This document shows, one piece after another, positions 45,691-57,388 of a stretch of DNA of 64,000 nt. Each line of letters begins with the position of its first letter. Position 1 is the first letter of the stretch. The stretch is from Theobroma cacao (Eukaryota > Streptophyta > Magnoliopsida > Malvales > Malvaceae): contig NC_030859.1 of the NCBI RefSeq assembly GCF_000208745.1, positions 8,789,306-8,853,305 on the forward strand, written 5' to 3'. The position numbers were made by a program, and so were the translations under genes. The notes under the pieces are model-generated. The model was given only the letters and a program-made list of their open reading frames with translations, did not search any database and had not been told where the DNA came from.

Positions 45691-46853
45691 GTGCTTTTTA
45701 CCATAAGTGGAACATAGAGGAAAAGAAGGAAAATTCTGTCTAGCACCTCATTATTTGTGGTGGAGTTGCTCTATGATCTCTGCTAATTCCCTTTCCTTTA
45801 GTAGATTTCCCCTGATGGTATCCCTAAGAACCTCTTTATTGGCCTTATCAACCTGATGTATCTCTATGGCCTTGACGACCTCTAGTCTTGGCCTTTTTTG
45901 GCCTAGGTCTATATGATCGACCATCCATTTTTTAAGCTCTAACCTTTGAGCGTGATTCACTGCTTTAAAGTAGCTAGTAAACTCATGCAACGTTACCATC
46001 TTATACGATGGATGTAACAATCCGTTCATAAACCTTTAGGTCTGCATCTTCTCCGTAACTGTCAAATATGGAGCATACCTAGCCATCTCAGTGAACTTGA
46101 CACTGTACTCTACCACAAATATGCCTGATGTCTGCCCTAAAGTCTCAAACTCGCATGCTCTAGCCTTTTGCACCCTATTTAACAAGAAATGCTCCAAAAA
46201 TGCTTTGCTAAACTCCTTCAAAGTCATTATAGCAGTATTAGGTGCCTTATCATTGCGCAACATCTCATACCATTGTCGGGCTATCTTCTCAAGTTGGAAG
46301 ATGGAAAAATGAAATGATTTAGTGCTGGTGTAACTCAAAGCATTACACATCACCAATATCTCATCCAAGATGTTTTGAGCATCCTCTATTACATCAGATC
46401 TAAAAAATCGTGGAGGTCTCAACCTCATAAACTCTAATAATAGAACCTTAGTTACAACCTTGGCTATCCTAAACTGCTGATGGTCATCATGACTTTGTGA
46501 CCCAAAGGACGCTTGAACAGTAAGGTGGCCTTTACCCTATATTCTCTAATCTAATATCTCCAAAGTTAGTAACTCTATAGTCTGACAGATTCCTTGTAAG
46601 CTGGTGGCTAAATCTTCTAAGGTCACTACCCTCGTTGGGGGCGTTATACCCTTAGGAGCTTGTCTCTCCACCTCATTTCGAGACCTTGTCTTTCTGTTTG
46701 TGCATTAGTTGGGGTATTTGTCCTCCCTGAGCTAGCGACCCTGCCATGTCTACCATGGCCTCTAGCAGTAGGCATACATGGTCTATTAGTAGTCTCAGAG
46801 GGAGCCTTGTGCTTTGCCGTGCCTCTAGTATTAGCTCATGTCCTAGACGGCAT
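45691..46853 (-). pseudogene. gag: Gypsy gag, element A2
   Basis: The start ATG is complementary to 46851-46853, with the same in-frame TGA at codon six as A1. After the Gly/Arg-rich leader, the capsid-like region is well preserved (46428-46036): FHFSIFQLEKIARQWYEML, TLKEFSKAFLEHFLLNRVQK, FVVEYSVKFTEMARYAPYL. It then continues with MVTLHEFTSYFKAVNHAQRL and a basic tail. This is the retrotransposon gag domain of chromovirus-like elements. Stops at codon six and around 46030 inactivate it. Confidence 0.82.
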
Positions 46854-47081
46854 GTCCCACCTAGACAAGAGCAACGTATGTTGTAAAACTCAACACTATA
46901 GGCTTATGACAATACTAGGCATATCTCTTAAATATAAAAGGGTTAAACAGACAAGGAATTATATATGGGTCTCTCGTTTTTGACTTGTGCTTAAGTACAC
47001 AAAACAAAAACAAGATTCTTGCATATAACTCCAAACATTTTGCTGACAACTAAAGATATCTTAGGACTCTATGAACTTAAA
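46854..47081 (-). other. Leader between primer site and gag, element A2
   Basis: About 230 bases without coding pattern, colinear with 4232-4366 for the first part; A1 lacks the rest. Confidence 0.6.
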
Positions 47082-47093
47082 GCTCTGATACCA
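47082..47093 (-). other. Primer binding site of element A2 (tRNA-iMet type)
   Basis: The minus strand reads TGGTATCAGAGC, the usual complement of the initiator tRNA-Met 3' end. It lies 4 bases inside the LTR end (47098). It fixes the orientation of element A2 and the LTR boundary. Confidence 0.9.
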
Positions 47094-47097
47094 ACTT

Positions 47098-47700
47098 TGT
47101 CACATCTCATTTTCTAAAGAAATCGTGATTGGTGCATGGACCTAGATGGGTATGGCCCGCTAGGCCCAAGCAAGCCTTTCAAACTCAAGTAATCATCAAT
47201 CACATATAAGCATCAATAAATGTAAATATAAACATCTATGCATTAACGTAAGTGTGTGATTATGGACTTCTCAACATAAAAGGTGTACACATTTTATTCA
47301 TATAATATGTACCTAGTACATTATATATAGTAACTGTAAAGGCATCCCAAATGCTCATATAGGCTCGCCGGCCGTCATTCATAACATTCACATAATCTCA
47401 TTAAAATAAACTGTCATTCCATGGCCTAAAATTCATAATATTTTTATAGTAACATAAAAGTAACTTGTCACTTAATGGCTTCACATTTTAGTGCAATAGT
47501 TAGTTACAAACAAAATAAAGATCGACTTGTCGATGAAACATGACATGACCTTTAGGCTGTAAGGGCTGCTGATCACCTACCAAAAGATGAACGGATCGTG
47601 TCTCGTGACTAACTACTATCAAGAGTGCTATCACTAATCTGCAATAAAAATAAATAGGGAAACTAACGCGTGAGTCATAAAGACTCTGTGAGTGGGTAAG
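47098..47700 (-). mobile_element. 5' LTR of element A2 (inner part)
   Basis: It starts TGTCACATCTC next to the primer site and is colinear with 40048 onwards. It is interrupted at 47700 by family C copy C6; the outer part of the LTR is not found on the other side. Confidence 0.8.
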
Positions 47701-48924
47701 TGTGAGACCTTGACCTTTATAGACTCGTAGATAAAAATATACGTGATATCCTTAATCAGGGGTAATTTCATCATTTTCTCAATAAGCCCATAAAAGTAAG
47801 TTTTAAACAATATTATGTCCTAAGTAGGCCTAAAGCATAAATGAATGATGAAAATATGGGTGAAATGACAAGGAAATAAAAATTTTGATGATTTTCATGG
47901 TAAGGGCAAAATGGTCATTTTTCACCTCGGGTTAGAATTTTTAAGTTTTCAAGAACCCGAGCATGTCTAGACCATTATGGACCTGGTCTTAGTGTCAAAA
48001 GAGTAAAAAGAATGCATAAAAGATTGGAGGAGAATAAGCTAATTTGTGGAAGGGCATTGTAGTAATTTCTAAGGGAGTGGATAAGCTTGGGCCATAAATA
48101 TCCTCTCTTTCTAGCAACTTCTTGGGATTTCTAGCAGCTTCTTCTTCTTGTTCTCTTCCCTCTCACGTTTCTTCAATTCCTCCATGGAAGCTTGATGTGA
48201 AGCTTTCAAAACTTTCTCTCTCTAGCTCTAATTTTCATACCTTGGTGCCCTTTTGACTAGAACCCTTGTATTCTTCCACTCTCTCACTTTAAAACCCTTG
48301 AAAATGATGAAAATCTTGTTTCCATACTCTCTCACTAGTTAGGTGTTTTAGAGAGGAAAGACGAATCTTTATTAATAGCTTGAAAGCTTTTGGAAAGAAG
48401 TTCAAAGTTACAAAGCTATCAAGGTGAGTAGTAAACTAGTATTGGGTTTTAAGTGTTGAGAATGACTAGAGAGTTGATTTGTGAATATTTTGTAGTTAAG
48501 ATTGTTAATTCACTTTGGAATGATAGGAAAGTGAAAAGGGATGGCCATTTAAATGGCAATTGAAAGCTAGCTGAAAGATAGCTTTTAGGATTTATAGTAT
48601 GTAAATTGACATTATGGTAATGTTAATTTGATGGTAGGTGTTAACAAAGCCCCATCACCCCAATTAGATCATTAGAGGAATTAAGAGTTGGCTAAAGGCT
48701 CAATGAATACCGGTGAGTGGACTTGCATTTCAAACTTGTTTTGGGGAATATGAAAGATTCTATCCAACTTGTCTTAGAAAATGTACCTTGTCTTAGAAAA
48801 TGTACCTTGGGAACAAGCTTTTAGTAAAATGATTTTATATTGTGAAAATATGCTATACAATGGTTTATGTGTTATCACAATATGATAATATGCATGATAT
48901 GCATTGGATGCTTCTTTGCATGTT

Positions 48925-49050
48925 GATGTGGACCAAGCTATGTGCGAGTAGGAGCGCACATAAGCCATTGCTGACCCGGCTATGTACGAGTAGGAGTGCA
49001 CATAAGCCGTTGCTGACCCGACTATGTGTGAGTGGGAGTGCTCATAAGCC
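48925..49050 (+). repeat. Minisatellite in C6, unit about 42 bp
   Basis: Three units of 'gctatgtgcgagtaggag' ... 'cataagccgttgctgaccc'. Confidence 0.75.
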
Positions 49051-49095
49051 GTTGCATATGAGATGATGATGATGGGAGGGTGTACATGATGATTG

Positions 49096-49160
49096 ATATA
49101 TATATATATATATATATATANNNNNNNNNNNNNNNNNTAGGTAGGTAGTAGAGTTAGATA

Positions 49161-49209
<49 letters not shown>
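49096..49209 (+). repeat. (TA)n microsatellite with assembly gap
   Basis: TA runs at about 49097-49120 and 49162-49209, separated by 17 N (49121-49137) and a short 'taggtaggtagtagagttagatag' stretch. The true length is unknown. Confidence 0.9.
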
Positions 49210-49215
<6 letters not shown>

Positions 49216-49354
49216 TGGTATATGGTTGTAAATGCAAATATGTGAACATTTGATTTGTCGAAATTTGAGAGTTTACATGTGTTACATGTTGCTATTATTA
49301 TTTTAGCAGGATGGCTTGTTTTAAGGGAAAATGAGATTTTTTCCTTGATGTTCT

Positions 49355-49530
49355 GATTCTCCCTGCAGCGAGAAACTCTCTGGTTTGGAAATGTGGTGCT
49401 GGCTGGGAATCTCGCTGCAGCGAACATGTTACTGTAGCTTCTCGTTGCAGCGAGAATGAAACTCGCTGCAGTGAGAAACTCTCGGGTTTGAGGGCTTTCA
49501 CCAGACCTGGTTCTCGTTGCAGCGAGAAAC
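49355..49530. repeat. GCTGCAGC palindrome cluster in C6
   Basis: Five copies: ccctgcagcgag, tcgctgcagcga, tcgttgcagcgag, tcgctgcagtgag and tcgttgcagcgag. Confidence 0.8.
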
Positions 49531-49703
49531 TTTCTATCCATTTTGGCTAACTTGCGGGTTTTGCTATATTTTCTGATTATTTGGTACCATAGTTGAGTAT
49601 GGATCTTTTAAGTGATTTACTCATGAGGGGTTTACATGAGAGGTTCTACTAAGAACTAGAACAAATTGCATTATTTTGAGAAAATGAGTGCATCATGATT
49701 TCG

Positions 49704-51302
49704 ATAGATCACACTTAATGAGCTTCAGATATTAATTAGCTCAATATCATTTTTAAGTGTCCTTAATTCTCCAAGGCATCAAATACACAAAATTCTCTGG
49801 GAGGTTAATTGTTTTAAGTAAACTACTCCTAGATATTCATCACATTCACTAGACCTCCTAGTTTAAGGTCAAACATATGCCACTATGTGGCTTACATTAA
49901 GGCACACATGCACATCATATATAACATATATAATTTATTAGCCTAAGCACATCCATTTTGGCATTTACAAATTATATATATAACATTCATGTTCCATGGC
50001 AATGCATTGTTCAATGCTTGATGCATTACATGCATTTTATTCAAACAAATATCCCACTCACAATGACAATCGAAGGCACTCTTCACAACCAAGCTCAACT
50101 TCTAGCCTTCAATTCTTTTCTAGCTCACAAATGCCTTAGTAGCTTTATTTTTCCCTTGAACAAATCAAAATAATAATTAATTCCCAGCTTTCAAATGTTT
50201 CCAACATTTTCAAAATAGGCTTTATTCCAACTACTCATACTTATAAAACCTAAGTTTCAAATCTTAAGTTCAAAAAGCTTAAATCCTCAACTTAGATTCT
50301 GGGTTGCCCAAATCTAAACTCCAAATCTCCAACAAAATCAAGGGGGGAGAATTACCAAAGTTGGAAAAAAATGGGTTTCAATGTTATAAATTGATTAAAT
50401 CAAAATCAATTGATAAAATGCTTAATCTTACCTCTAGAGTAGTTTCCCAAGCTCCAATCTGCCTTAATCAAGCCTAAAAATCAAGTTAGGGCTAAGGGTT
50501 TTTGGTGGGTAGAGAAGGAAAAAGTTTTGCTTTTGTTTTAAAATGGGCGAAATACCTTAGGCCTTTTTTATTTTTTCAAATATCTAGGGATGTATCGATA
50601 CATTTGTGAACATATCGATACATTTGCACGAATTCCCCTCAAATCTATCGATACATGAGGCAAAATATTGATAGATTTGAAACAGAATGCTCTCTACTTG
50701 AAATCTATTGATAGATTTGGAAATCTATCAATACTTTTCCCACAAAATGTCCCCTACTATGAATCTATTGATACATATAGACAATGTACCGATAGATGTT
50801 CATCCTAGTTCAAATTTATCGATACATTCTTGAATGTATTGATAAAATATTCCCAGATTGCCTCATATTGTTCTTCTTGCCAATAATGTATTTATACATT
50901 TTCCCTTGTATGAACATTTTTAACACTCAAACTTCCCAAAATCTGAGTTTTAACACCTAAAAATCATTTCCTGTTTAAATCACACCTCAAACAATTATTA
51001 CAACTCTTAATTCTCATACATATATCCTCAAATACCATATCAAAGTTTAATTTAACTTCAAACTTTAAGATTCATCAATTATTTCTGTAGAAATTGCCTA
51101 AGTGTCATAGCATAGGCTTCATACACTTAACATATTCAACATATCATCAAAGGTCCTCGAAGACACAATAAGTTTCAAAATCATTCTCCATACACTTAGG
51201 TATATTCTTAAATCTTTAAACACATGCATAAAAAATTCAATCAAATTCCTTAATTGGCTTAGTTCATACCACATAGTTCTCATAAAAATTGAAGGTGTTA
51301 AA
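49704..51302 (-). mobile_element. Family D LTR, element D2 (3' LTR, truncated)
   Basis: It is colinear with 11088-12671. The part corresponding to 9833-11087 is missing and replaced by C6, with 'ata' shared at the joint. Its TGTATCGATACA-type cluster lies at 50588-50905. The LTR start at 51302 reads TTTAACACC (family TGTAACACC). Confidence 0.78.
50588..50905. repeat. TGTATCGATACA-type cluster in D2 LTR
   Basis: About a dozen copies in the same positions as in D1. An exact copy is at about 50591; others have the central CG changed to TG or CA. Confidence 0.7.
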
Positions 51303-51315
51303 TTCTCCCCTCCTT
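51303..51315 (-). other. Polypurine tract of element D2
   Basis: The minus strand reads AAGGAGGGGAGAA, identical to D1, next to the LTR. Confidence 0.7.
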
Positions 51316-52830
51316 ATAAAAATTGATCTTGAAATTTAAATCACATATCACAAACTAAAACATATTTTTAAAACTCAAAGAGATGGGGATATTTTGCTCA
51401 CATTTCCTCTTCAAGTTCCCATGTTGCTTCCTCAACTGAATGACTTTGCCATAATACTTTCACGATAGGAATGTCTTTAGAGCGAAGCTATTTTACTGGC
51501 CGATCTAATATGGCTACAAGCTGCACCTTATAAATAAGTCTATTTTTTAATTGGACCTCATCATACTGAATCACATGCGAAGGATCAAGATCATATCTCC
51601 TAAGCATGGATACATGGAAAATTGGATGAACATCGGATGAATTAGGTGGTGAAGCCAAGTGATAAGCAACTACGCCTAGGCACTTTAGCACCTCAAAAGG
51701 CCTGATGTATCTAGGACTCAATTTCCCTTTCTTTTAGAACCTTCTAATTCCTTTGGTCGGTGAAATTTTTAGAAACACATAATCGTTGACTTCAAATTCC
51801 AAAGGTTTTCGCCTATTATCGACGTAGGATTTTTGGAGACTGTGAACCGTTAACATTCTTTCTCGAATTACATGGATGCTTAGCTCTTAAGGTCAGAGAT
51901 GCCTAGCTCAACTTCTCAAACCATCTTCGACCTTAAGAGTTTTTGTTCTCCAACTTCAAGCAATCCAATAGGCAATCTACATCTTTGACCATAAAAAGCT
52001 TCATACAGTGCCATTCCGATAGTGGCTTGATAGTTGTTGTTATAAGCAAACTCGACCAAAGGAAAATAATGATTCCATGAGACTCTAAAGTCAAGCACAA
52101 TTGCTCTCAACATATTCTTGAGCGTTTAAATGGTGTTCTCGCATTTGTCGTCCATTAGTGGGTGAAAAACCGTATTGAAATCTAATCTTAAGCCTAAGGC
52201 TTCTTACAATTTTCTCCAAAACTAACTAGTGAACTACAATCCTCTATTGAACACTATTGTTTCCAAAATACTATGTAGCCTCATAATCTCATTAATAAAA
52301 ATTTAGGCAGACTGAGCTACTCCATACTTAGTCTTGACTAGCAAAAAGTGAACTGACTTAGTTAGCCAATCAATTATCACCCAAATTGCATCATAGCCAC
52401 CCCTAGCTCATGGTAAACCTATCACAAAGTCCATTGTTACATGTTTCCACTTTCACTCAAGTATCGGTAATAGTTGTTGTAGTCTAGAAGGTCTTTGATG
52501 TTCAGCTTTTACTTGTTGACAAATCAATCACTTAGAGATATATTCAGGCATATCTCTCTTTAATCCTAGTCACCAATAAATAGACTGTAAATCATGATAC
52601 ATCTTAGTGGTTCCAAACTGTATCGCACAGGCTGTAACATGAGCCTTTTCTAATATCTCACTTCTTGAACCATCCAAATTTGACACAAAAACTCGTGATT
52701 GATATTTAAGTAAACCATCAGTGCCGTAAACAAAGTCTCAAGCTTTATATTCGCTCATGTCTCCAGATATTTTCACCCAAAATTCATCATGATATTGGGC
52801 ATCCTCAATTCGATGTAATATCATCAATCG
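51316..52830 (-). pseudogene. pol: Ty3/gypsy integrase and C-terminal tail, element D2
   Basis: The minus strand shows the C-terminal region better than D1: SPRYIRPFEVLKCLGVVAYH, HPIFHVSMLRRYDLDPSHVI (51600-51700), then the tail before the polypurine tract. The integrase core has LPLVEFAYNNNYQATIGMAL and EAFYGQRCRLPIGLLEVGEQ (about 51930-52050) and Asp-containing MDFVIGL-like sequence near 52430. Frameshifts are present. Same order and partly the same lesions as D1. Confidence 0.85.
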
Positions 52831-53846
52831 AACTTTGAAATGCGCCAATAAGGCATTTAAATTATTAACCTCAAAATGTACTTCCATATTGCCCAAGTCA
52901 AATAGACTTTGCACTAAAGATCGCCTCTCTATTGTCACATGTGCTAAACTCCCCATTGATTTCCAACTTAAGGCATTCACCACCACATTTGCCTTGTCAG
53001 GATGGTTGAGTATAGTGCAATCATAGTCTTTCAATAATTCCAACCACCTACACTATCTCAAATTCCAATCTATCTACTGAAATATATACTTTAAACTTTT
53101 GTGATCCGTATACATTTCGCAAGTTTCACCATAGAGATAATGGCACCATATTTTCAAAATGAATATAATCACTGCCATCTTCAGATCATGTGTAGGGTAG
53201 TTCTATTTCTGCCTTTTTAGTTGTCAGAAAGCTTATGCTATAATTCTCCTGTGTTGCATCAACACACAACCCAATCCAATCCATGATGCATCGCAATACA
53301 TGAGATAGCCTCTAGATCCACATGATAGGCTCAACACAGGTGTAGAAGTGAAACAAGCTTCAAGTCTCGAAAAACTAGCCTTACACGCATCAAACCAGTT
53401 AAATCTAACCCTTTTTTAACTCAATCTTGTCAAAGGGTGTGCAATCTTAGAAAAGTCTTGTACAAACTTCTATAATACCTAGCTAAACCTAGAAAACTTC
53501 TAACTTTTGTTGTAGAAGTTAGCCTTAGCCAATTCTCCACATCCTTTATCTTTTTAAGCTTAACTTGTACCCTTTGTTCAGACACCACGTGTCCCAAGAA
53601 ACTGACTTTGTTTAGCCAAAATTCACACTTTAAAAACTTAGCATATAATTTGTGCTCCTTTAGTGTTTAGAGCATGATTCTTAAGTGCTGCATGTGTCCT
53701 GCCAAGCTCTTAGGATACACTAATATGTCGTCTATAAATACAACCACAAATCTATCCAAATACGCTTAAAATACTCTATTCATTAAGTCCATAAAGGCTG
53801 TAGGGGCGTTAGTGAGTCTGAATGACAACACTAGAAACTCATAATG
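52831..53846 (-). pseudogene. pol: Ty3/gypsy reverse transcriptase (C-terminal half) and RNase H, element D2
   Basis: It starts at the same RT position as D1 (joint at about 53846), with intact FIDD at 53727-53738, the connection region with LGHVV-type sequence (about 53590) and RNase H up to ELLKDYDCTILNHPDKA (about 53000). Multiple stops. The missing first half of RT makes it inactive. Confidence 0.83.
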
Positions 53847-54298
53847 TCCATTGTATTTGAAAGTATCGTAAATCTCCAGAAAATTCACCAAATGAGAATT
53901 AGGATTATTACTAGGTAACCCATTAAACTAGATTGAAGACTGAATCATCTAAATGTAAGCTGGTTTAATATTGAAATTATTTGCATTGGTGGAAGGCTCC
54001 TAATGCTTTAGTGCAAACCTTGCAAAGGAGGAACAACATAATCCCGCAATGCTCTATTTTTTTCAAAGACCAAATTAATGGCATTATTGCCATTGTTGTT
54101 GTTATCTTCAACCATTGTTTGATTTAAAGTTGCAACTTGCAAATTCTCCCTTCGACGTCTTCTGAAAGTTCTTTCTGTCTCAAGATCAAAAGAAACAAGA
54201 TTCAGGTTGTTTCTTCTTTGCATACAATGACCAAAGAAATCTGCAAACAAACAAAAACTAATATTAAAACAAGAACAATAAAATTTGAAGTAAGACAA
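53847..54298 (-). pseudogene. gag: Athila/Tat-like gag N-terminal part, fused to D2 reverse transcriptase
   Basis: The minus strand reads MQRRNNLNLVSFDLETERTF, then a basic stretch and VVPPLQGLH, a typical Athila/Tat gag start. After a break come LVNF-type and DTF-type remnants before the joint to RT at about 53846. Same joint as D1. In D2 the gag start is slightly better preserved. Confidence 0.78.
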
Positions 54299-54340
54299 AA
54301 CTGCTCGATATTAGTATTAGTAAAAATTCTAGAACCAATT

Positions 54341-54357
54341 CCTTGGCAACGGTGCCA
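54341..54357 (-). other. Primer binding site, tRNA-Asp type (D2)
   Basis: The plus strand reads ccttggcaacggtgcca; 14 of 17 bases match the plant tRNA-Asp 3' end. It is followed after a short spacer by the LTR stub at 54364. Confidence 0.8.
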
Positions 54358-54363
54358 AAAACT

Positions 54364-54656
54364 TGTGAGTTAAAATTCTACTATGCAAGTATATGTATCA
54401 AATAGATAGTATACAAGCAAGCAGAGTATCGATCCTATAGAGAATTGATATAAAATGTTACTAAGTACTAAAATTATAACAATTTAATCTTATCCAAACA
54501 ATAAAAATTAATTAATTAACTAAACCTAATTAACCAAAATTTAAACTAAAATGAAAAATCAAAGTAATATTAACTTGAGTAAAGATCAAATCAAACAAGC
54601 TTAGGATTACTATATCCCTCACACTTCATATAAATCTTAACTCTCTTCCTTAACTG
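54364..54656 (-). mobile_element. Truncated Athila/Tat-type LTR (family E) upstream of D2 gag
   Basis: It starts TGTGAGTTAAAATTC and shares 'gagtatcgatcc', 'ggattactatatccctcacacttcat' with solo LTR E. It ends at the joint with the plus-strand A-type LTR, the same as in D1. Confidence 0.68.
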
Positions 54657-55197
54657 TGAAATCCCACCTTGAGTAAGATGATAAGTTAGTAAATCCTTAG
54701 GTGAGCATATAGATTACATGTTTGGAATATCAAACTTAGATTGAACCTTCAAAAGAGTTATTGACACTTTTTGTTGTCTATAACTTTTGAAGCATAAAAT
54801 TTTCTATGTTTGGAAGGGGTCAAAATATGTGATTTTTATAAAACAATCTTTTGGAAATAAAAAATGGTTGTAATGATTCTTTTCATTTTTATATGATCAA
54901 AACTGATTTTTCCTTAATTTTTGGAGCACGTTTGTTAGGGTAAATGGAAACCTTAAATTTAATTTCAATCAAACTTTTTTTATTTTGTTCTTGAAAGCAA
55001 AATTTAGATTTTGGTTATCTTGGATTTTGATTTTTTTGATATTTTTATTGAATCCAAAAGTTTGCTTATTTACATTAAATAACTTAAGTAAATGGAAAGT
55101 AAAAAGTAAAGAGAACATTTACTTAAATGGTATTTAATATAAACAAGTTGGACAAATTTTATAGGCAATCTGTCTCAGAAAAATTACATTCTATCTC

Positions 55198-55350
55198 AAA
55201 TGTATCGATATATGTTCATGATGTATTGATACATTTAGCCTAGAAAGTGTTTTCTGATGAACATGTATCAATATATGTTCATAATGTATTGATACATTTT
55301 CCCCATAACCAAATGTATCGATACATGGGCCAATGTATCGATACATTTCA
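55198..55350. repeat. TGTATCGATACA-type cluster (outer)
   Basis: Six to seven copies, including two exact 12-mers about 20 bases apart at 55314-55345. Confidence 0.75.
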
Positions 55351-56849
55351 TCGATTTCAAACAATAAAAGAGGTAAAAAGGTATTCTCACACCCTAACTT
55401 ATAAATATATCACATTTTTCAAGGGTTGGCAACCCTCAGCCGCATTTACAAGGTAAAACACCTATTCTTAAGCTCTTTCAACAAATTTTAACCCAAAATT
55501 CCATTTTTATGATTCTAAAGCTTAGATTTGGGTTTTTATGGAAAAAGATTACATTTTTAGCTTTTAAATCTTTTAGCTTCAGATTTTCATAACTTAAATA
55601 GTTGTGTTATTGCCCAAACTTTCTGCTAGTGATTTAAGTTTAAAAGTTTTATGATTTGCTTAAGCATCTAAGCTCACCTAAGGTAAGGATGAAAGATTTA
55701 TGGGTTTCTAAGCATGGGTTTTTGCTAGAAAATTAGTTTAGCCAAAGTCGAGTACTTTCAAAAGTACCTAAAAGATTATTACAAAATTCTTATTCTAGGA
55801 AATGATTGTGATAATTGTTGTATGATAGGAACACTAGAAAACTCCACGGATAACGACGAAAATGAGTTGTGATTGGAGCTAGGAATTGACTCTCTAATTA
55901 GGTGAATGGATACACCACTTTCGAATTATTTTGATATGTAAAGCTAGCATGACTTTGATGAAAACGATTATTTATGGATGTTGAATTTATTCTCTAAAAT
56001 TGGTTATCAAAGGATTTGAGATTCTAGAATGAAAATGATTTTCTAAGGAAATAATTGATAATGATTGTGATGTGAATTACTCAATCAATTTTCTAAAATG
56101 TTTATGAATCTACTATATATGTAAATACTTTACTATGTATTAGTATTCAACAAGAGGGACAAGCATCTTATGTTTGAAGTCCACTCGATTACTCCAATCT
56201 TTGAACTAGTGTGGGTATGAGATATTGTATGCTTATTTATAAATGCTATAATATGCATGTTGGTATGATGAATGCCATAAGATTATGTATATGATGTAAA
56301 TTCCATATACCATATGAGATGATCAAGTATGCATGATGTATACTATAGGATGATGTATATGATGTAAATTCCATATACCATATGAGGTGATTAAGTATAC
56401 ATGATTAATGCCATGAGAATATGTATATGAAAGACATTCCACATACCACATGCTACAAGTATAAGAACTCAAAGAGTGCGATTGATACCACTCTCATGGG
56501 GTGCAAGTGACGACTTCACTGCTATGATGCATCATAAAATGCCCAAGGGCAATAGGGATATATGTTGCCAGCCCAAGGTGTAATGGGGATGTACATTGCC
56601 AGCCCAAGGTTGATGGGGGTCAAACCATCACAATGTATGAGTTTTAATGTTAATGAAATGATTATGGTTGTTATGTTTATGGTATGTTATATGTTGAGTT
56701 CATTTGAGTAATGTTTATGGTTTATACCTTATGATGGCATGAAAATGTGCTTAGTAAGAAGAATTGAGCCCTAAAGATAGTTCTCGAGATGTCAAAAGAC
56801 TTAGGGAATGGCAAAAATGCTAAAATTGTTCAAAAACTTGGTCTCTATG

Positions 56850-57010
56850 TTCAAAGTATCGATGCATATGGAGCACATATCGATAGATCCTAAACAGATT
56901 GCCATATGAGGCTTTCTGTGTGAAATGTATTGATACATTTTACCAATGTATCGATAGATGCTTGAAAGTATCGATACATTCAATAATGTAACAATAGATA
57001 TGGTACAGAA
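56850..57010. repeat. TGTATCGATACA-type cluster (inner)
   Basis: Six copies: gtatcgatgc, atatcgatag, tgtattgatac, tgtatcgatag, gtatcgatac and a decayed one. Confidence 0.65.
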
Positions 57011-57388
57011 AAGGATGTTTGAGTGAATTTGATAAAGATTTTAAAGGTAAAGGATTTCTAAAGGTTTATATAAGTTTGTTTTCAAACAAAAGGTATTTAA
57101 ATGAGTTTAAATGACATGTATAATGAGGTTTATGATTCGAAAGTTAGGAACGGCATGAGTTATAAATGCATGGTTACGAAAAACTCTTTTCCCCTAGCTT
57201 GTCCCCTTCCGTATCCACTCACGGAGTCTTTGTGACTCACATGTTATTTTTCCCATTTATTTTGTTACAGATCAGTGATAGCATCTGATAGCAGCCAGTG
57301 TCATGGATACCAGTTTTCGATTCAGTCCTGGGTAGGTGTCAGCAGCCACTTGATGCCTAAAGGGTCAATCACATTTCGCTGACGACTA

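Larger units (their letters stand above)
47701..49705 (+). mobile_element. Family C LTR copy C6, 3'-truncated
   Basis: It starts TGTGAGACCTTGACC and is colinear with C4 (near-palindrome at 47905, 'ccataaatatcc' at TATA position 48091, minisatellite, GCTGCAGC cluster) until 'catgatttcgata' at 49705, where family D LTR sequence begins. The last ~470 bases of the LTR are lost. A (TA)n run with a 17-base gap lies in the middle. Confidence 0.8.
54657..57388 (+). mobile_element. Family A LTR, plus orientation, nearly complete
   Basis: It is colinear with 16148-17526 up to 56038 and continues through sequence complementary to 4690-6100 ('gtgtgggtatgaga', 'gcccaaggttgatgggg', 'ccactcacggagtctttgtgactcac'). 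It is cut at about 57388 by copia G, about 600 bases before the family end. Two TGTATCGATACA-type clusters (55198-55350 and 56850-57010). Non-coding. Confidence 0.75.
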
